A stretch of DNA of 64,000 bases from Acidobacteriaceae bacterium KBS 83 (GTDB taxonomy: Bacteria; Acidobacteriota; Terriglobia; Terriglobales; Acidobacteriaceae). Position numbers and translations under genes: made by a program. The notes under the pieces were generated by a model, which saw only the letters and a program-made list of their open reading frames with translations, did no database searches and had not been told where the DNA came from. The first letter of the stretch is position 1; each line of letters opens with the position of its first letter. The stretch spans positions 62,001 to 126,000 of the forward strand of contig KB906739.1 of NCBI GenBank assembly GCA_000381585.1. Direction: 5' to 3'. This document shows, one piece after another, positions 1-8,044 of this stretch.

Positions 1-1
1 C

Positions 2-568
2 TACAAGCGCGGCAGCAATGGACTTCTCACTCTTACCGCCATCAATCCTCCGACGCCGCCTCCGCCCACCTCCGGTGACTTTTACTGCCGGTCCCAAACC
101 GCCGCAGACCCATCCAACCACCTCGCTGTCTCCGTGCAGGCAATCGATCTGTCGACTTCGCAGCCGGACGGTCAGCCGCAACTGGCCACCTACACCGCGA
201 ATCCCTCGGGCAACCTCACCACCCCAAGTACTTCTGGAAACATGCCTGGGACCGCCGTCGGCTTCGTAAACGATCTCACAATGTCTCCCTCGGGCAAGCT
301 TCTGGCAGTCGCTGGCCAGAGCGGATTACAGATCTTCCACTTCAACGGAAACGCTCCCATCACGGCGTATACCGGACTTCTCACCACGGATGATGTCGAG
401 CAGTGTTTCTGGGACAACGCGAACCATCTCTACGCCATCAGCCGAAACACTGGTAAGCTGCGCGTCTTTACCATCACCCCGACCAGCCACAGCCAGGCCA
501 CCGGCTCGCCATACTCGATACACGCGCCGGTAAACATCATCGTTCAGCCGAAGACGCCCGCTCCTTAG
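2..568 (+). CDS. C-terminal part of a beta-propeller protein (5' end outside window)
   Basis: The reading frame is open from the first bases of the window and ends at a TAG at 566-568, giving 188 residues of a C-terminus. It contains a proline-rich linker (PPTPPPPT) near the start and then propeller-like segments such as MSPSGKLLAVAG, a phenylalanine/glycine-rich strand, and WDNANHLYAIS followed by GKLRVFTITP. This pattern resembles secreted lactonase-like or YVTN-type propellers that are common in acidobacteria. No catalytic residue can be assigned from this fragment. The next gene starts over 400 bp downstream, so it probably ends its own transcript. The propeller assignment is an inference from repeat texture; the coding status is well supported by the uninterrupted frame. 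Confidence 0.75.
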   Translation, partial: YKRGSNGLLTLTAINPPTPPPPTSGDFYCRSQTAADPSNHLAVSVQAIDLSTSQPDGQPQLATYTANPSGNLTTPSTSGNMPGTAVGFVNDLTMSPSGKLLAVAGQSGLQIFHFNGNAPITAYTGLLTTDDVEQCFWDNANHLYAISRNTGKLRVFTITPTSHSQATGSPYSIHAPVNIIVQPKTPAP

Positions 569-980
569 TGGATATTTGATATTTAAAGACAGTCAATAGG
601 TCGTTTCACATCCCGAACCTGCACGCCTGTGTGCTCTTACCTCAGGCTACGGATCGGACTGTTGCCAGGATGGTCGTTTCATTTTTTAAGTACGCGAAAT
701 ACGTACCGCGTGTCTGCATAATATTGCCAAAAATTTACGCGACCTTTTCTACCTGCTCGGCTACTCTTAACCTCCACCACGTTCTCACCCGTGTGAAGTA
801 TGCAAGCCGGGGAAAGGCTCGATGTCTTCTACGCATTAAATATTTCCGAATCGGAGTGGTGGCAGAAGACAGTGAATTTCACGGTGCACTGAGTCACAGA
901 AAAATGTACGCAAGGTGTTCTCGAATCGCTTAACATGTGGTTCCACTCCAACCCTCCCCCGAGAGTCGCCGAGGTGAACC
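569..980. other. 412-bp intergenic region, no convincing gene
   Basis: The stretch is more AT-rich than its flanks and has no ORF with convincing codon use; a 100-codon frame at 631-933 lacks a ribosome binding site and recognisable protein features. The 7-base stretch CCACCAC at 774-780 is complementary to GTGGTGG at 856-862, with a small AGCC/GGCT hairpin between them, so a structured 5' leader for the following gene is possible but unproven. A GAGGTG ribosome binding site sits just before the start at 981. Confidence 0.5.
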
Positions 981-3242
981 ATGCATCACTCGCCTGCTGG
1001 GTTCTTCGTTGTTTACGTTTCCGCGGAACAAAACATCTATCTTCGCCTTCGCAATCGAATTCTCGCGCGATCGCATAGCTCGCTTCGACTTACTCCCCTC
1101 CTATGCACCCTCATCCTGACTGCCTTCCTGGCCGGTGCAAGCTTGGTACGCGCGCAGGACGTAACCACCTGGCACAACAACAACGCGCGAACCGGTGTCC
1201 AGCCAGCCGAGACCATACTCACGCCTTCGAATGTGAACTCCGCGCACTTCGGCAAGGTATTTAGTCTTCCCGTCATCGGCGACGTGTATGCCCAGCCGCT
1301 CTACCTCCGCCAGTACCAGATGAGCGACGGAAAACTTCACAACGTCCTAATCATCGCCACCGCGCAGGATTACATTTACGCCTTCGACGCGGACGGCAAG
1401 AACCCATCCCCGGGATACCTCTGGCGTCGGTCGTTGCTCGGAGCGGGCGAGACTTGGGGGTCGTATACCGATGTCGAAACCGTAGACATCAAGCCCAACA
1501 TCGGCATCATCGGAACACCCGTCGTGAACCGCGCCAGCGGCACGATCTACGTCCTGGCAAAATCGAAGACCAGCGGCACCACCAAGTACATCCAGCGTTT
1601 ACACGCGCTCAATATCGCCAACGGCACAGAAAAGCTGAACGGGCCCACCGTCATCAAGGCCACAGTCAAGGGCTTGGGAGACGGCGGAACCACTGTCACC
1701 TTCGACCCCTTCAGGGAAAATCAGCGGCCGGCTCTCTTGCTGGCTCCCACACCGGGCGCCGGCAGCGGGAGTTCAGTCGTCATCGCATGGGCCTCGCATG
1801 GCGACCATGGCCTTTGGCACGGTTGGGTCATGGGCTATGACGCCGCCAATATCTCACACCAGGTTGGCGCGTGGACAGACACGCCCAATGGCACCGACGG
1901 TGGTATCTGGATGAGCGGCGGCGGCCCATCCACGGATGGCAACGGAAATATCTACGCCGCCGACGGAAACGGCAAATTCGATGCAAATACTGGCGGGACA
2001 GACTACGGCGACAGCGCCTTTCGCCTCACTTTGGATAGCTCCGGCCTGGTGCTCCGCGACTACTTCACGCCCGCAAATCAAAGCAGCTTGAATACCTCGG
2101 ACAACGACATGGGGACAAGCGCCCTTCTGCTGCTTCCAACGCAGAGCGGCTCTATACCTCACCTGGGCGTGACCGCCGATAAGAGCGGACAAATCCACCT
2201 GGTGAACCGCGACAACATGGGGCACTTCACTACGCCGAACAACAGCTCAAGGCAGAGCTTCAGTGACGGCGGATCCAGCATCCATAACAGTTTTGCGTTC
2301 TTCAACAACACCCTCTACCTTGCACTCGAGGGCGGACCGCTCGTGGCCTGGACCTTCAATCCGCAAACCGAGCTATTCTCCACCACCCCGCAGTCCAAAT
2401 CAGGCAACTCTTATAAGTGCCCCGAAGTTAACGGCTGCGGCTCCACGCCCAGCATCTCCGCAATGGGCACATCGAACGCCATCGTCTGGGCTCTAGACAA
2501 CAGCCTCTACTACAATCGCGCTGCCGTCCTGCATGCTTACAACGCTGCCAATCTAGCCAACGAGCTCTACAGCAGCAGCCAGGCGGCAAACAACCGGGAC
2601 ACGGCTGCCGTCGCCGTCAAGTTCACCACGCCGACCATTGTCAACGGGAAGGTCTATGTCGGCGGTCGAAACGCCGTCACCGTCTACGGCCTGCTCAACA
2701 ACAATCAACCGCTCACCGCAACGCCGACCTTCTCTCCGGCCAGCGGCACCTATACCTCTACGCAAAGCGTCACCATCAAGGACAGCACGCCCAACGCGTC
2801 CATCTATTACACGACTGACGGCAGCACACCCAGCACCGGATCGACGCTCTACTCAGGTCCTATCCAAGTAGCAACCTCGAAGACGATTCAGGCCATCGCC
2901 AAAGCCCCAACCTTGTTACAAAGCGATGTGGGATTGGCTTCGTACACCATCAGCACCGGATCCGGCTGCGGCGCGCCCAGTGCTCCGGGCGTGAACGTAT
3001 GCAAGCCGGTCAACGGCTCAACCGTCGGCTCACCGGTCTCAGTACTCGCATCCGCCACCGTGACCGGCACAATCTCACGAATGGAAGTATGGGTAGACGG
3101 CACAAAGAAGTTCAGCACCTTCAACAGTCGCACGCTGAGCACTTCCTTGAGCCTGGCGGCTGGCTCTCACACCTTCGCGTTCTACGCAGTGAATACCGCC
3201 GGAGCCAAGTGGACGAAGACGGTCAACGCAACCGTGCGGTAG
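981..3242 (+). CDS. Secreted PQQ-like beta-propeller protein with chitobiase-type and Ig-like C-terminal modules (paralog 1)
   Basis: The 753-residue product has a long N-terminal extension and then a hydrophobic signal segment ending in VRAQ, so export is likely. The bulk (about residues 55-570) looks like a PQQ-type propeller beginning DVTTWHNNNARTGVQ, a motif typical of acidobacterial secreted propellers. A chitobiase/FN3-associated module follows (about 575-655, with YYTTDGSTPS). A Big_7-like Ig module of about 90 residues comes last, starting CGAPSAPGVNVCKPVNGST and including MEVWVDG. GAGGTG lies upstream of the ATG. The gene is followed 112 bp later by a close paralog with a similar leader. 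PQQ binding or enzyme activity cannot be shown; a sugar- or surface-binding role is only a guess from the modules. Confidence 0.85.
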   Translation: MHHSPAGFFVVYVSAEQNIYLRLRNRILARSHSSLRLTPLLCTLILTAFLAGASLVRAQDVTTWHNNNARTGVQPAETILTPSNVNSAHFGKVFSLPVIGDVYAQPLYLRQYQMSDGKLHNVLIIATAQDYIYAFDADGKNPSPGYLWRRSLLGAGETWGSYTDVETVDIKPNIGIIGTPVVNRASGTIYVLAKSKTSGTTKYIQRLHALNIANGTEKLNGPTVIKATVKGLGDGGTTVTFDPFRENQRPALLLAPTPGAGSGSSVVIAWASHGDHGLWHGWVMGYDAANISHQVGAWTDTPNGTDGGIWMSGGGPSTDGNGNIYAADGNGKFDANTGGTDYGDSAFRLTLDSSGLVLRDYFTPANQSSLNTSDNDMGTSALLLLPTQSGSIPHLGVTADKSGQIHLVNRDNMGHFTTPNNSSRQSFSDGGSSIHNSFAFFNNTLYLALEGGPLVAWTFNPQTELFSTTPQSKSGNSYKCPEVNGCGSTPSISAMGTSNAIVWALDNSLYYNRAAVLHAYNAANLANELYSSSQAANNRDTAAVAVKFTTPTIVNGKVYVGGRNAVTVYGLLNNNQPLTATPTFSPASGTYTSTQSVTIKDSTPNASIYYTTDGSTPSTGSTLYSGPIQVATSKTIQAIAKAPTLLQSDVGLASYTISTGSGCGAPSAPGVNVCKPVNGSTVGSPVSVLASATVTGTISRMEVWVDGTKKFSTFNSRTLSTSLSLAAGSHTFAFYAVNTAGAKWTKTVNATVR

Positions 3243-3354
3243 GGCGGGAGAAAGCGCATGCCTTCATCCCATCAACTCACGAGATGTGTCGCGAGCCTGC
3301 ATTAACCTGTGCAGGCCCACGACACTCTCCCCCGGAGGCCACCGAGGTGGAACT

Positions 3355-5901
3355 ATGTGTCACTCAGCCGCTAAGTCATCCGCGGTGTACGCTACCGGGA
3401 AAAGCATCATTTCTCTGCCAGCTTGGGATCGGATTCGAGCGCGAGCCCAGGGCTCGCTTGTATCCATGCGCCTCTTATGCACCTTCTGCCTTATTGCGCT
3501 CCTGACAGGTGTAAGCCGTGCATCTGCGCAGGATGTGACTACCTGGCACTACGACAATGCGCGGTCAGGCGTCCAGCACGCCGAGACAGTGCTGACGCCA
3601 TCGAACGTCAATTTTGCGAAATTCGGCAAGAGATTCAGCCTGGCGGTGATCGGCGATGTCTACGCCCAGCCGTTGTACCTGCGCCAATACCCCATGAGCG
3701 ACGGCCAACTCCACAATGTCCTTCTGGTCGCGACAACAGAAAGTTATTTGTATGCCTTCGACGCGGATGGCAAAAACCCAGCCCAGGGATTCCTGTGGCG
3801 CAAGTTGTTGGTGAATCGGGGCGAAACCTGGCTCAAGTTCACGGATGAGCAAAGTGATCCGGATATCGCTCCGACCATCGGCGTCGTCGGCACACCTGTG
3901 GTGAGTCGTGCCAGTGGGACGATTTACGTGGTAGCGCGGTCTAAAACCACCAGCGGCACAACTAAGTACTTTCAACGCCTGCACGCACTCAACATCGCGA
4001 ACGGCGCGGAAAAGCTGAACGGCCCTACGACGATTACAGCCACAGTAAAAGGTCTGGGCGACGGCGGCACTAGCATTACCTTCAACCCTCGCCTTCACAA
4101 CCAGAGGCCGGCGCTTCTGTTAGCACCTACTCCGTCCGCAGGCAGCGGCAATTCCGTCTTCATAGCTTGGGCGTCACATGGCGACCAGGGTGCATATCAC
4201 GGCTGGGTTATCGCATACGATGCGGCCAACATTGCGATTCAGCGTGGCGCTTGGATGGATACGCCCAACGGCCAAAAGGGCGGCATCTGGATGACTGGTG
4301 GCGGTTTGTCCACGGATGGCAGCGGAAATATCTTCCTCGGAACCGGAAATGGCACTTTCAGTGCCAACAAAGGAGGTTCCGACTATGGGGACAGCGCACT
4401 TCGCATGACCTTGAGCAATTCCGGTCTGGCTCTGGCGGATTACTTCACCCCCGGAGATCAAATGATGCTCGAGGATGACGATCGAGATATGGGGACAAGT
4501 GCAGTGCTCCTGCTACCCCCGCAGGGTGGCCCGGTGCCTCGCCTGGGAGTGGTGTCAGACAAGTCCGGTGAGATTTATCTGCTGAACCTCAGCAACATGG
4601 GTAAGTACATAACCCCAGGAAACAGCTCGTTACAAAGCTTTGCTGTCGGAGCCAACATCAGCAGCAGTTTCGCGTTCTTCAACAACGCTCTCTATACAGC
4701 ACCGAACGGCTTGCCCATGGAGGAATGGACCTTCAATCCCCAAACCGAGCGACTCGTAACCACGCCTCACTCCCGGTCGGCCACGGTCTATGGCTGCCAT
4801 TGTGCCGGCTCCGGTTCCACTCCCAGTATCTCCGCGAACGGCACGGCAAATGGCATCCTCTGGGCTCTGGATAACTTCGGCGACCGTCTGCATCCCGCAA
4901 TTCTGCATGCTTACGACGCTGCCAATCTTGCCACTGAACTCTACAACAGCACGCAGGCAGCAAACGGTCGCGATGCGGCCGCGAATGCCATCAAATTTAC
5001 TACCCCCACGATCGCCAATGGGAACGTCTACGTCGGCGGCCGCAACGCCGTCACCGTCTATGGGATCCTCAGCAACAACGCCCAACTCACGGCCACCCCC
5101 ACCTTCTCCCCGGCTGCCGGCACCTACAGCGCCGCGCAAAGTGTCAAAATCTTGGACACCACGCCCCATGCCTCCATCTACTACACCGCCAACGGCAGCA
5201 CGCCGAGCACAGGTTCGACGCTCTACACCGGACCAATCCAGGTAGCCCACTCAGAGACGTTGCAGGCAATAGCCCTTGCTCCGGGCTTCTCGCAAAGCGC
5301 GGATGCATCGGCGAGCTACACCATCGGCTCCTCGTCCACGTGCGGCGCGCCCAGCGCTCCAGGCGTAAACGTGTGCAAGCCGGTGAACGGCTCGACAGTC
5401 GCTTCCCCGGTGCCGGTACAAGCAGCAGCAACCGTGACGGGCACAATCTCACGCATGGAAGTATGGGTGGATGGCGTCAAGAAGTTCAGCACCCTTAGCA
5501 GCCGCACGCTGAGCACTTCCTTGAGTCTCGCGAATGGCTCTCACACCTTTGCCTTCGTCGCAGTGAATACCGCCGGAGCAAAGTGGACAAAGACGGTAAG
5601 CGCGACCGTCGGTGGCGCCGCGGCATGCAGCGCGCCCAGCGCTCCGGGCGTGAACGTGTGCAAGCCGGTGAACGGCTCGACCGTCGCTTCCCCAGTGCCG
5701 GTAGAGGCAGCGGCAACCGTGTCTGGCACCATTTCACGCATGGAAGTGTGGGTAGACGGCGTGAAAAAGTTCACCACCTTAAACAGTCGCACCCTGAGCA
5801 CGTCGCTCGCCCTTGCCCCCGGCTCCCACGTATTCGCCGTCAACGCAGTGAATACCGCAGGAACGAAATGGCAGAAGACGGTGAACGCGACCGTGCAATA
5901 G
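3355..5901 (+). CDS. Secreted PQQ-like beta-propeller protein, two Ig-like modules (paralog 2)
   Basis: The 848-residue product is a tandem paralog of the preceding gene and shares its propeller, chitobiase-type module and C-terminal Ig-like module. An in-frame codon at 3286 would extend it, but ATG 3355 is preferred because it has an accgaggtggaact ribosome-site context nearly matching that of paralog 1 (gccgaggtgaacc). A signal peptide follows (LLCTFCLIALLTGVSRASAQ). Unlike paralog 1, the 95-residue Ig-like module is present twice in direct succession. The two genes lie 112 bp apart on one strand and are probably the product of gene duplication. The ligand is unknown. Confidence 0.85.
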   Translation: MCHSAAKSSAVYATGKSIISLPAWDRIRARAQGSLVSMRLLCTFCLIALLTGVSRASAQDVTTWHYDNARSGVQHAETVLTPSNVNFAKFGKRFSLAVIGDVYAQPLYLRQYPMSDGQLHNVLLVATTESYLYAFDADGKNPAQGFLWRKLLVNRGETWLKFTDEQSDPDIAPTIGVVGTPVVSRASGTIYVVARSKTTSGTTKYFQRLHALNIANGAEKLNGPTTITATVKGLGDGGTSITFNPRLHNQRPALLLAPTPSAGSGNSVFIAWASHGDQGAYHGWVIAYDAANIAIQRGAWMDTPNGQKGGIWMTGGGLSTDGSGNIFLGTGNGTFSANKGGSDYGDSALRMTLSNSGLALADYFTPGDQMMLEDDDRDMGTSAVLLLPPQGGPVPRLGVVSDKSGEIYLLNLSNMGKYITPGNSSLQSFAVGANISSSFAFFNNALYTAPNGLPMEEWTFNPQTERLVTTPHSRSATVYGCHCAGSGSTPSISANGTANGILWALDNFGDRLHPAILHAYDAANLATELYNSTQAANGRDAAANAIKFTTPTIANGNVYVGGRNAVTVYGILSNNAQLTATPTFSPAAGTYSAAQSVKILDTTPHASIYYTANGSTPSTGSTLYTGPIQVAHSETLQAIALAPGFSQSADASASYTIGSSSTCGAPSAPGVNVCKPVNGSTVASPVPVQAAATVTGTISRMEVWVDGVKKFSTLSSRTLSTSLSLANGSHTFAFVAVNTAGAKWTKTVSATVGGAAACSAPSAPGVNVCKPVNGSTVASPVPVEAAATVSGTISRMEVWVDGVKKFTTLNSRTLSTSLALAPGSHVFAVNAVNTAGTKWQKTVNATVQ
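5341..5898 (+). repeat. Tandem duplication of a 285-bp module coding for a 95-residue Ig-like domain
   Basis: Two copies begin at 5341 and 5626, each opening with a TGCxGCGCGCCCAGCGCTCC-type stretch. They encode nearly the same module (CxAPSAPGVNVCKPVNGST, then MEVWVDGVKKF, then NTAG.KW.KTV.ATV). Paralog 1 has one copy at 2967-3239. The period is exactly in frame. Confidence 0.9.
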
Positions 5902-5936
5902 AGATCGCAAGTTGGGAAAGGCCCAGGCGCGGATCA

Positions 5937-6290
5937 TTAGATCGAAGTCCGCGCTGTCCCTTCATCCGGATAGAGGGACGCGTACTTGGTGATCCCCACC
6001 ATCGTGAAGACCTTCTGGAAGTGCGGTGTCAGGCCGAAGGCAGCTATCTTCTGGCCATTCTTGTTCGCTTCCATCAGCATCTGGATCACCAGCGCGATGC
6101 CGCTCGAATTGATGTACTCCACCTTCGAGAAGTCCAGCAGAACCGGCTGCGACTTACTCACTGTCGTGTAGGTGCCCAGCAGCGCGTCATGCGAGCTCGA
6201 AGAGATATCGCCGCTGAAACGAAGCACGGTCACGCGGCCGCCGTTGCTGTCGGCAATTTGATCGACAGTCGCCTTGGTCTCCGTCTGCAC
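5937..6290 (-). CDS. STAS-domain anti-sigma factor antagonist
   Basis: The 117-residue protein is a single STAS domain of the SpoIIAA/RsbV kind. The diagnostic stretch is LLDFSKVEYINSSGIALV, and S62 sits at the position of the serine that a partner kinase phosphorylates in this family. In partner switching, the unphosphorylated antagonist binds the HATPase kinase and releases whatever that kinase holds. The start is GTG, one base after the stop of the kinase gene, so the two are almost certainly translationally coupled. It closes a four-gene minus-strand module with two PP2C phosphatases that could dephosphorylate it. The final target, whether a sigma factor or another protein, is not in the window. 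Confidence 0.9.
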   Translation of the reverse strand: MQTETKATVDQIADSNGGRVTVLRFSGDISSSSHDALLGTYTTVSKSQPVLLDFSKVEYINSSGIALVIQMLMEANKNGQKIAAFGLTPHFQKVFTMVGITKYASLYPDEGTARTSI

Positions 6291-6291
6291 T

Positions 6292-6738
6292 TTAGTCGCT
6301 CTCCTTATCTAGCTTGATCACCAGCCGCACATAGCTCCCGCTGCCTTTGCTGTCTTTCACCCACTCGGCCTCATCTACCAGCGCCTGGATCAGAAACATC
6401 CCCATGCCCCGCGGGTCTTCTTCGCCATGCACCTTGCGGTCGATGTCCGGCTTGGACGGCAGCTTCGAGATGCCGTTGCCGTCATCCAGAACTTTCACTT
6501 CAAGCGTGTCATCGTGCGCGGAGAGGGTCACGCCGACACATAGATTTTCGTTGAGCTTGTTGCCATGCTCGATCGCATTGATACAGGCTTCCGCGATGGC
6601 CGTCTTCAGGTCCTCGATACGATCGTCCGGAAATCCCATCAGCTTCGCCACGCTCGCAGCCGTCCCCATGGCGACCTTCTCGTACCCCATGCGGGACGGT
6701 ACGCGCAGCTCAACCGGTTTTCCATTCAAGTTGATCAT
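6292..6738 (-). CDS. HATPase_c serine kinase, RsbW/SpoIIAB-like anti-sigma factor
   Basis: This 148-residue protein carries the GHKL ATP-binding signature: N box AEACINAIEHGNKL, G1 box LDDGNGI and G2 box DPRGMGMFLIQALVDE. The short length and absence of a transmembrane or histidine-phosphorylation domain fit an RsbW/SpoIIAB-type cytoplasmic kinase that phosphorylates a STAS serine. It lies one base upstream of the STAS gene and 116 bp downstream of a SpoIIE-type phosphatase, matching the order expected for a partner-switching module. Whether it directly binds a sigma factor is not visible; some relatives regulate other enzymes instead. Confidence 0.9.
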   Translation of the reverse strand: MINLNGKPVELRVPSRMGYEKVAMGTAASVAKLMGFPDDRIEDLKTAIAEACINAIEHGNKLNENLCVGVTLSAHDDTLEVKVLDDGNGISKLPSKPDIDRKVHGEEDPRGMGMFLIQALVDEAEWVKDSKGSGSYVRLVIKLDKESD

Positions 6739-6854
6739 GTGGTCCTCGTCACAGCGGATTCCTGTAGTGCGGTTGCAGAATACCTGTCAGCACGGGTTTT
6801 CCTCAGGAACAGCCCTCACGCGGCCCGGACGGCGGCCCCTGCTGGAAGCCCGCT

Positions 6855-8033
6855 TTATCCCTGCACTCTCAGGAGTGCAAGTGCAGTCATATCATCTTCT
6901 TGATGTGCCCCGCCGCAAAAATCGTTCAACTCCCGCCACAGCGAATCCAGGACGGTGGCACTCTCATTCGACTCGCAGCCCTGAAATGAGCGCAATAGAC
7001 GGTCCGTCCCAAACTCGTCGTCGCCCCGGAAGACCTCCGTCAACCCATCGGTGTAGAAAAGCAGCCTCGATCCGGGCGGGAAGGCAAACTGTTCAGCGGA
7101 ATACTGTATGCCCGGTAGCAGGCCAATGGGCGTGCCGCTCGAAAGAATCTGATGTACTTCGGGTGAGCCCCCTCCACGCACCAGAAATCCGGGATTGTGT
7201 CCGGCATTCACCACTTCCAGCAGATGAGCGACCGGCTGCAGTCTGAGAAAGATTGCCGTCACATACCGCCGGCGCGCCTCCTCGCCTTCCGCGTAATGCT
7301 GGTCGTTCAAGCGCGCGGCAAGTTCGGTCAGCGGCACGTCGGCGGCCGCAATTGCGCGAAACGCCGAGCGAAACGCGGTTCCCACAATGCAGGATGCCAA
7401 TCCCTTGCCGGCCACGTCAGCGACTGTCATGATCTGCCGGCCGCCCGGAAGCTCCACGATATCCACGTAGTCGCCGCCCACCTCATAGCACATCGTCGAG
7501 CGCACGGCGATCGAGTAGCCGTCAATCTGCGGCATCTGCTGGGGCAGCAGGCTGCGTTGGATCAGCCGCGCTGCTTCGAGGTCTCGCTGCACCCGTGTCC
7601 ACTCGAGGTTGCGCTCGTGGTAGCGCGCATTCTCAAGCGCCACCCCCGCCTGCACCGCCAGCCCCTCCAGAAAATCCTGCTCATAGATAGACAGCTCGCG
7701 GGCTTCCGGCGGCGCCACCACCAGATCCGCCAGCGAGTGACCGTCCTTGGTCTTCAACGGAAACCGCGGGCACCCCTCCCAAGGATCTTCCGGCATCGCG
7801 CCGTAGCTCATGCGAGGCCTCGTGACCAGCGCCCCCGGAAGCTCCAGCTCCCGGACCACAATGCGCAGCACCGTGTTCAGGAGTTCGTCCAGCTGCACCG
7901 TCGAGTGCACCTGCCGCGACGTCTCAAGGAGTGCCTGCAGCCGCGCCACCTGTTGCTGCAGATCGACGATGTCCACATCGCCAGGCCGGGAATCCGCCGG
8001 GTAATTTGCATTTGCAGACGGGACAGTCGCCAT
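6855..8033 (-). CDS. PP2C-type SpoIIE/RsbU phosphatase with N-terminal coiled-coil and GAF-like region
   Basis: The 392-residue soluble protein starts with a short coiled segment (VDLQQQVARLQALLETSR) leading into a GAF-like region (about residues 40-160). The PP2C/SpoIIE phosphatase domain covers about 190-392. Conserved metal-binding and catalytic motifs are visible: EVGGDYVDIV, VADVAGKGL, NAGHNPGFL, FYTDGLTE and EDDMTALAL. Such enzymes dephosphorylate STAS antagonists. The gene lies 11 bp after the membrane phosphatase gene and precedes the kinase and antagonist, so it probably feeds a second, cytoplasmic signal into the same switch. The GAF assignment is by position and texture only. Confidence 0.9.
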   Translation of the reverse strand: MATVPSANANYPADSRPGDVDIVDLQQQVARLQALLETSRQVHSTVQLDELLNTVLRIVVRELELPGALVTRPRMSYGAMPEDPWEGCPRFPLKTKDGHSLADLVVAPPEARELSIYEQDFLEGLAVQAGVALENARYHERNLEWTRVQRDLEAARLIQRSLLPQQMPQIDGYSIAVRSTMCYEVGGDYVDIVELPGGRQIMTVADVAGKGLASCIVGTAFRSAFRAIAAADVPLTELAARLNDQHYAEGEEARRRYVTAIFLRLQPVAHLLEVVNAGHNPGFLVRGGGSPEVHQILSSGTPIGLLPGIQYSAEQFAFPPGSRLLFYTDGLTEVFRGDDEFGTDRLLRSFQGCESNESATVLDSLWRELNDFCGGAHQEDDMTALALLRVQG

Positions 8034-8044
8034 GTCGCGCTCCT

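Noticed and set aside
770-870. Cyclic-di-GMP riboswitch-like look of GCAAGCC..AAGGCT
   Set aside because: The conserved core sequences of the GEMM aptamer are not present in order.
631-933. 100-codon plus-strand frame in the first intergenic region
   Set aside because: No ribosome binding site, atypical composition and no protein-like pattern.
4630-5250. 206-codon minus-strand frame inside the second propeller gene
   Set aside because: Repetitive, composition-driven shadow frame.
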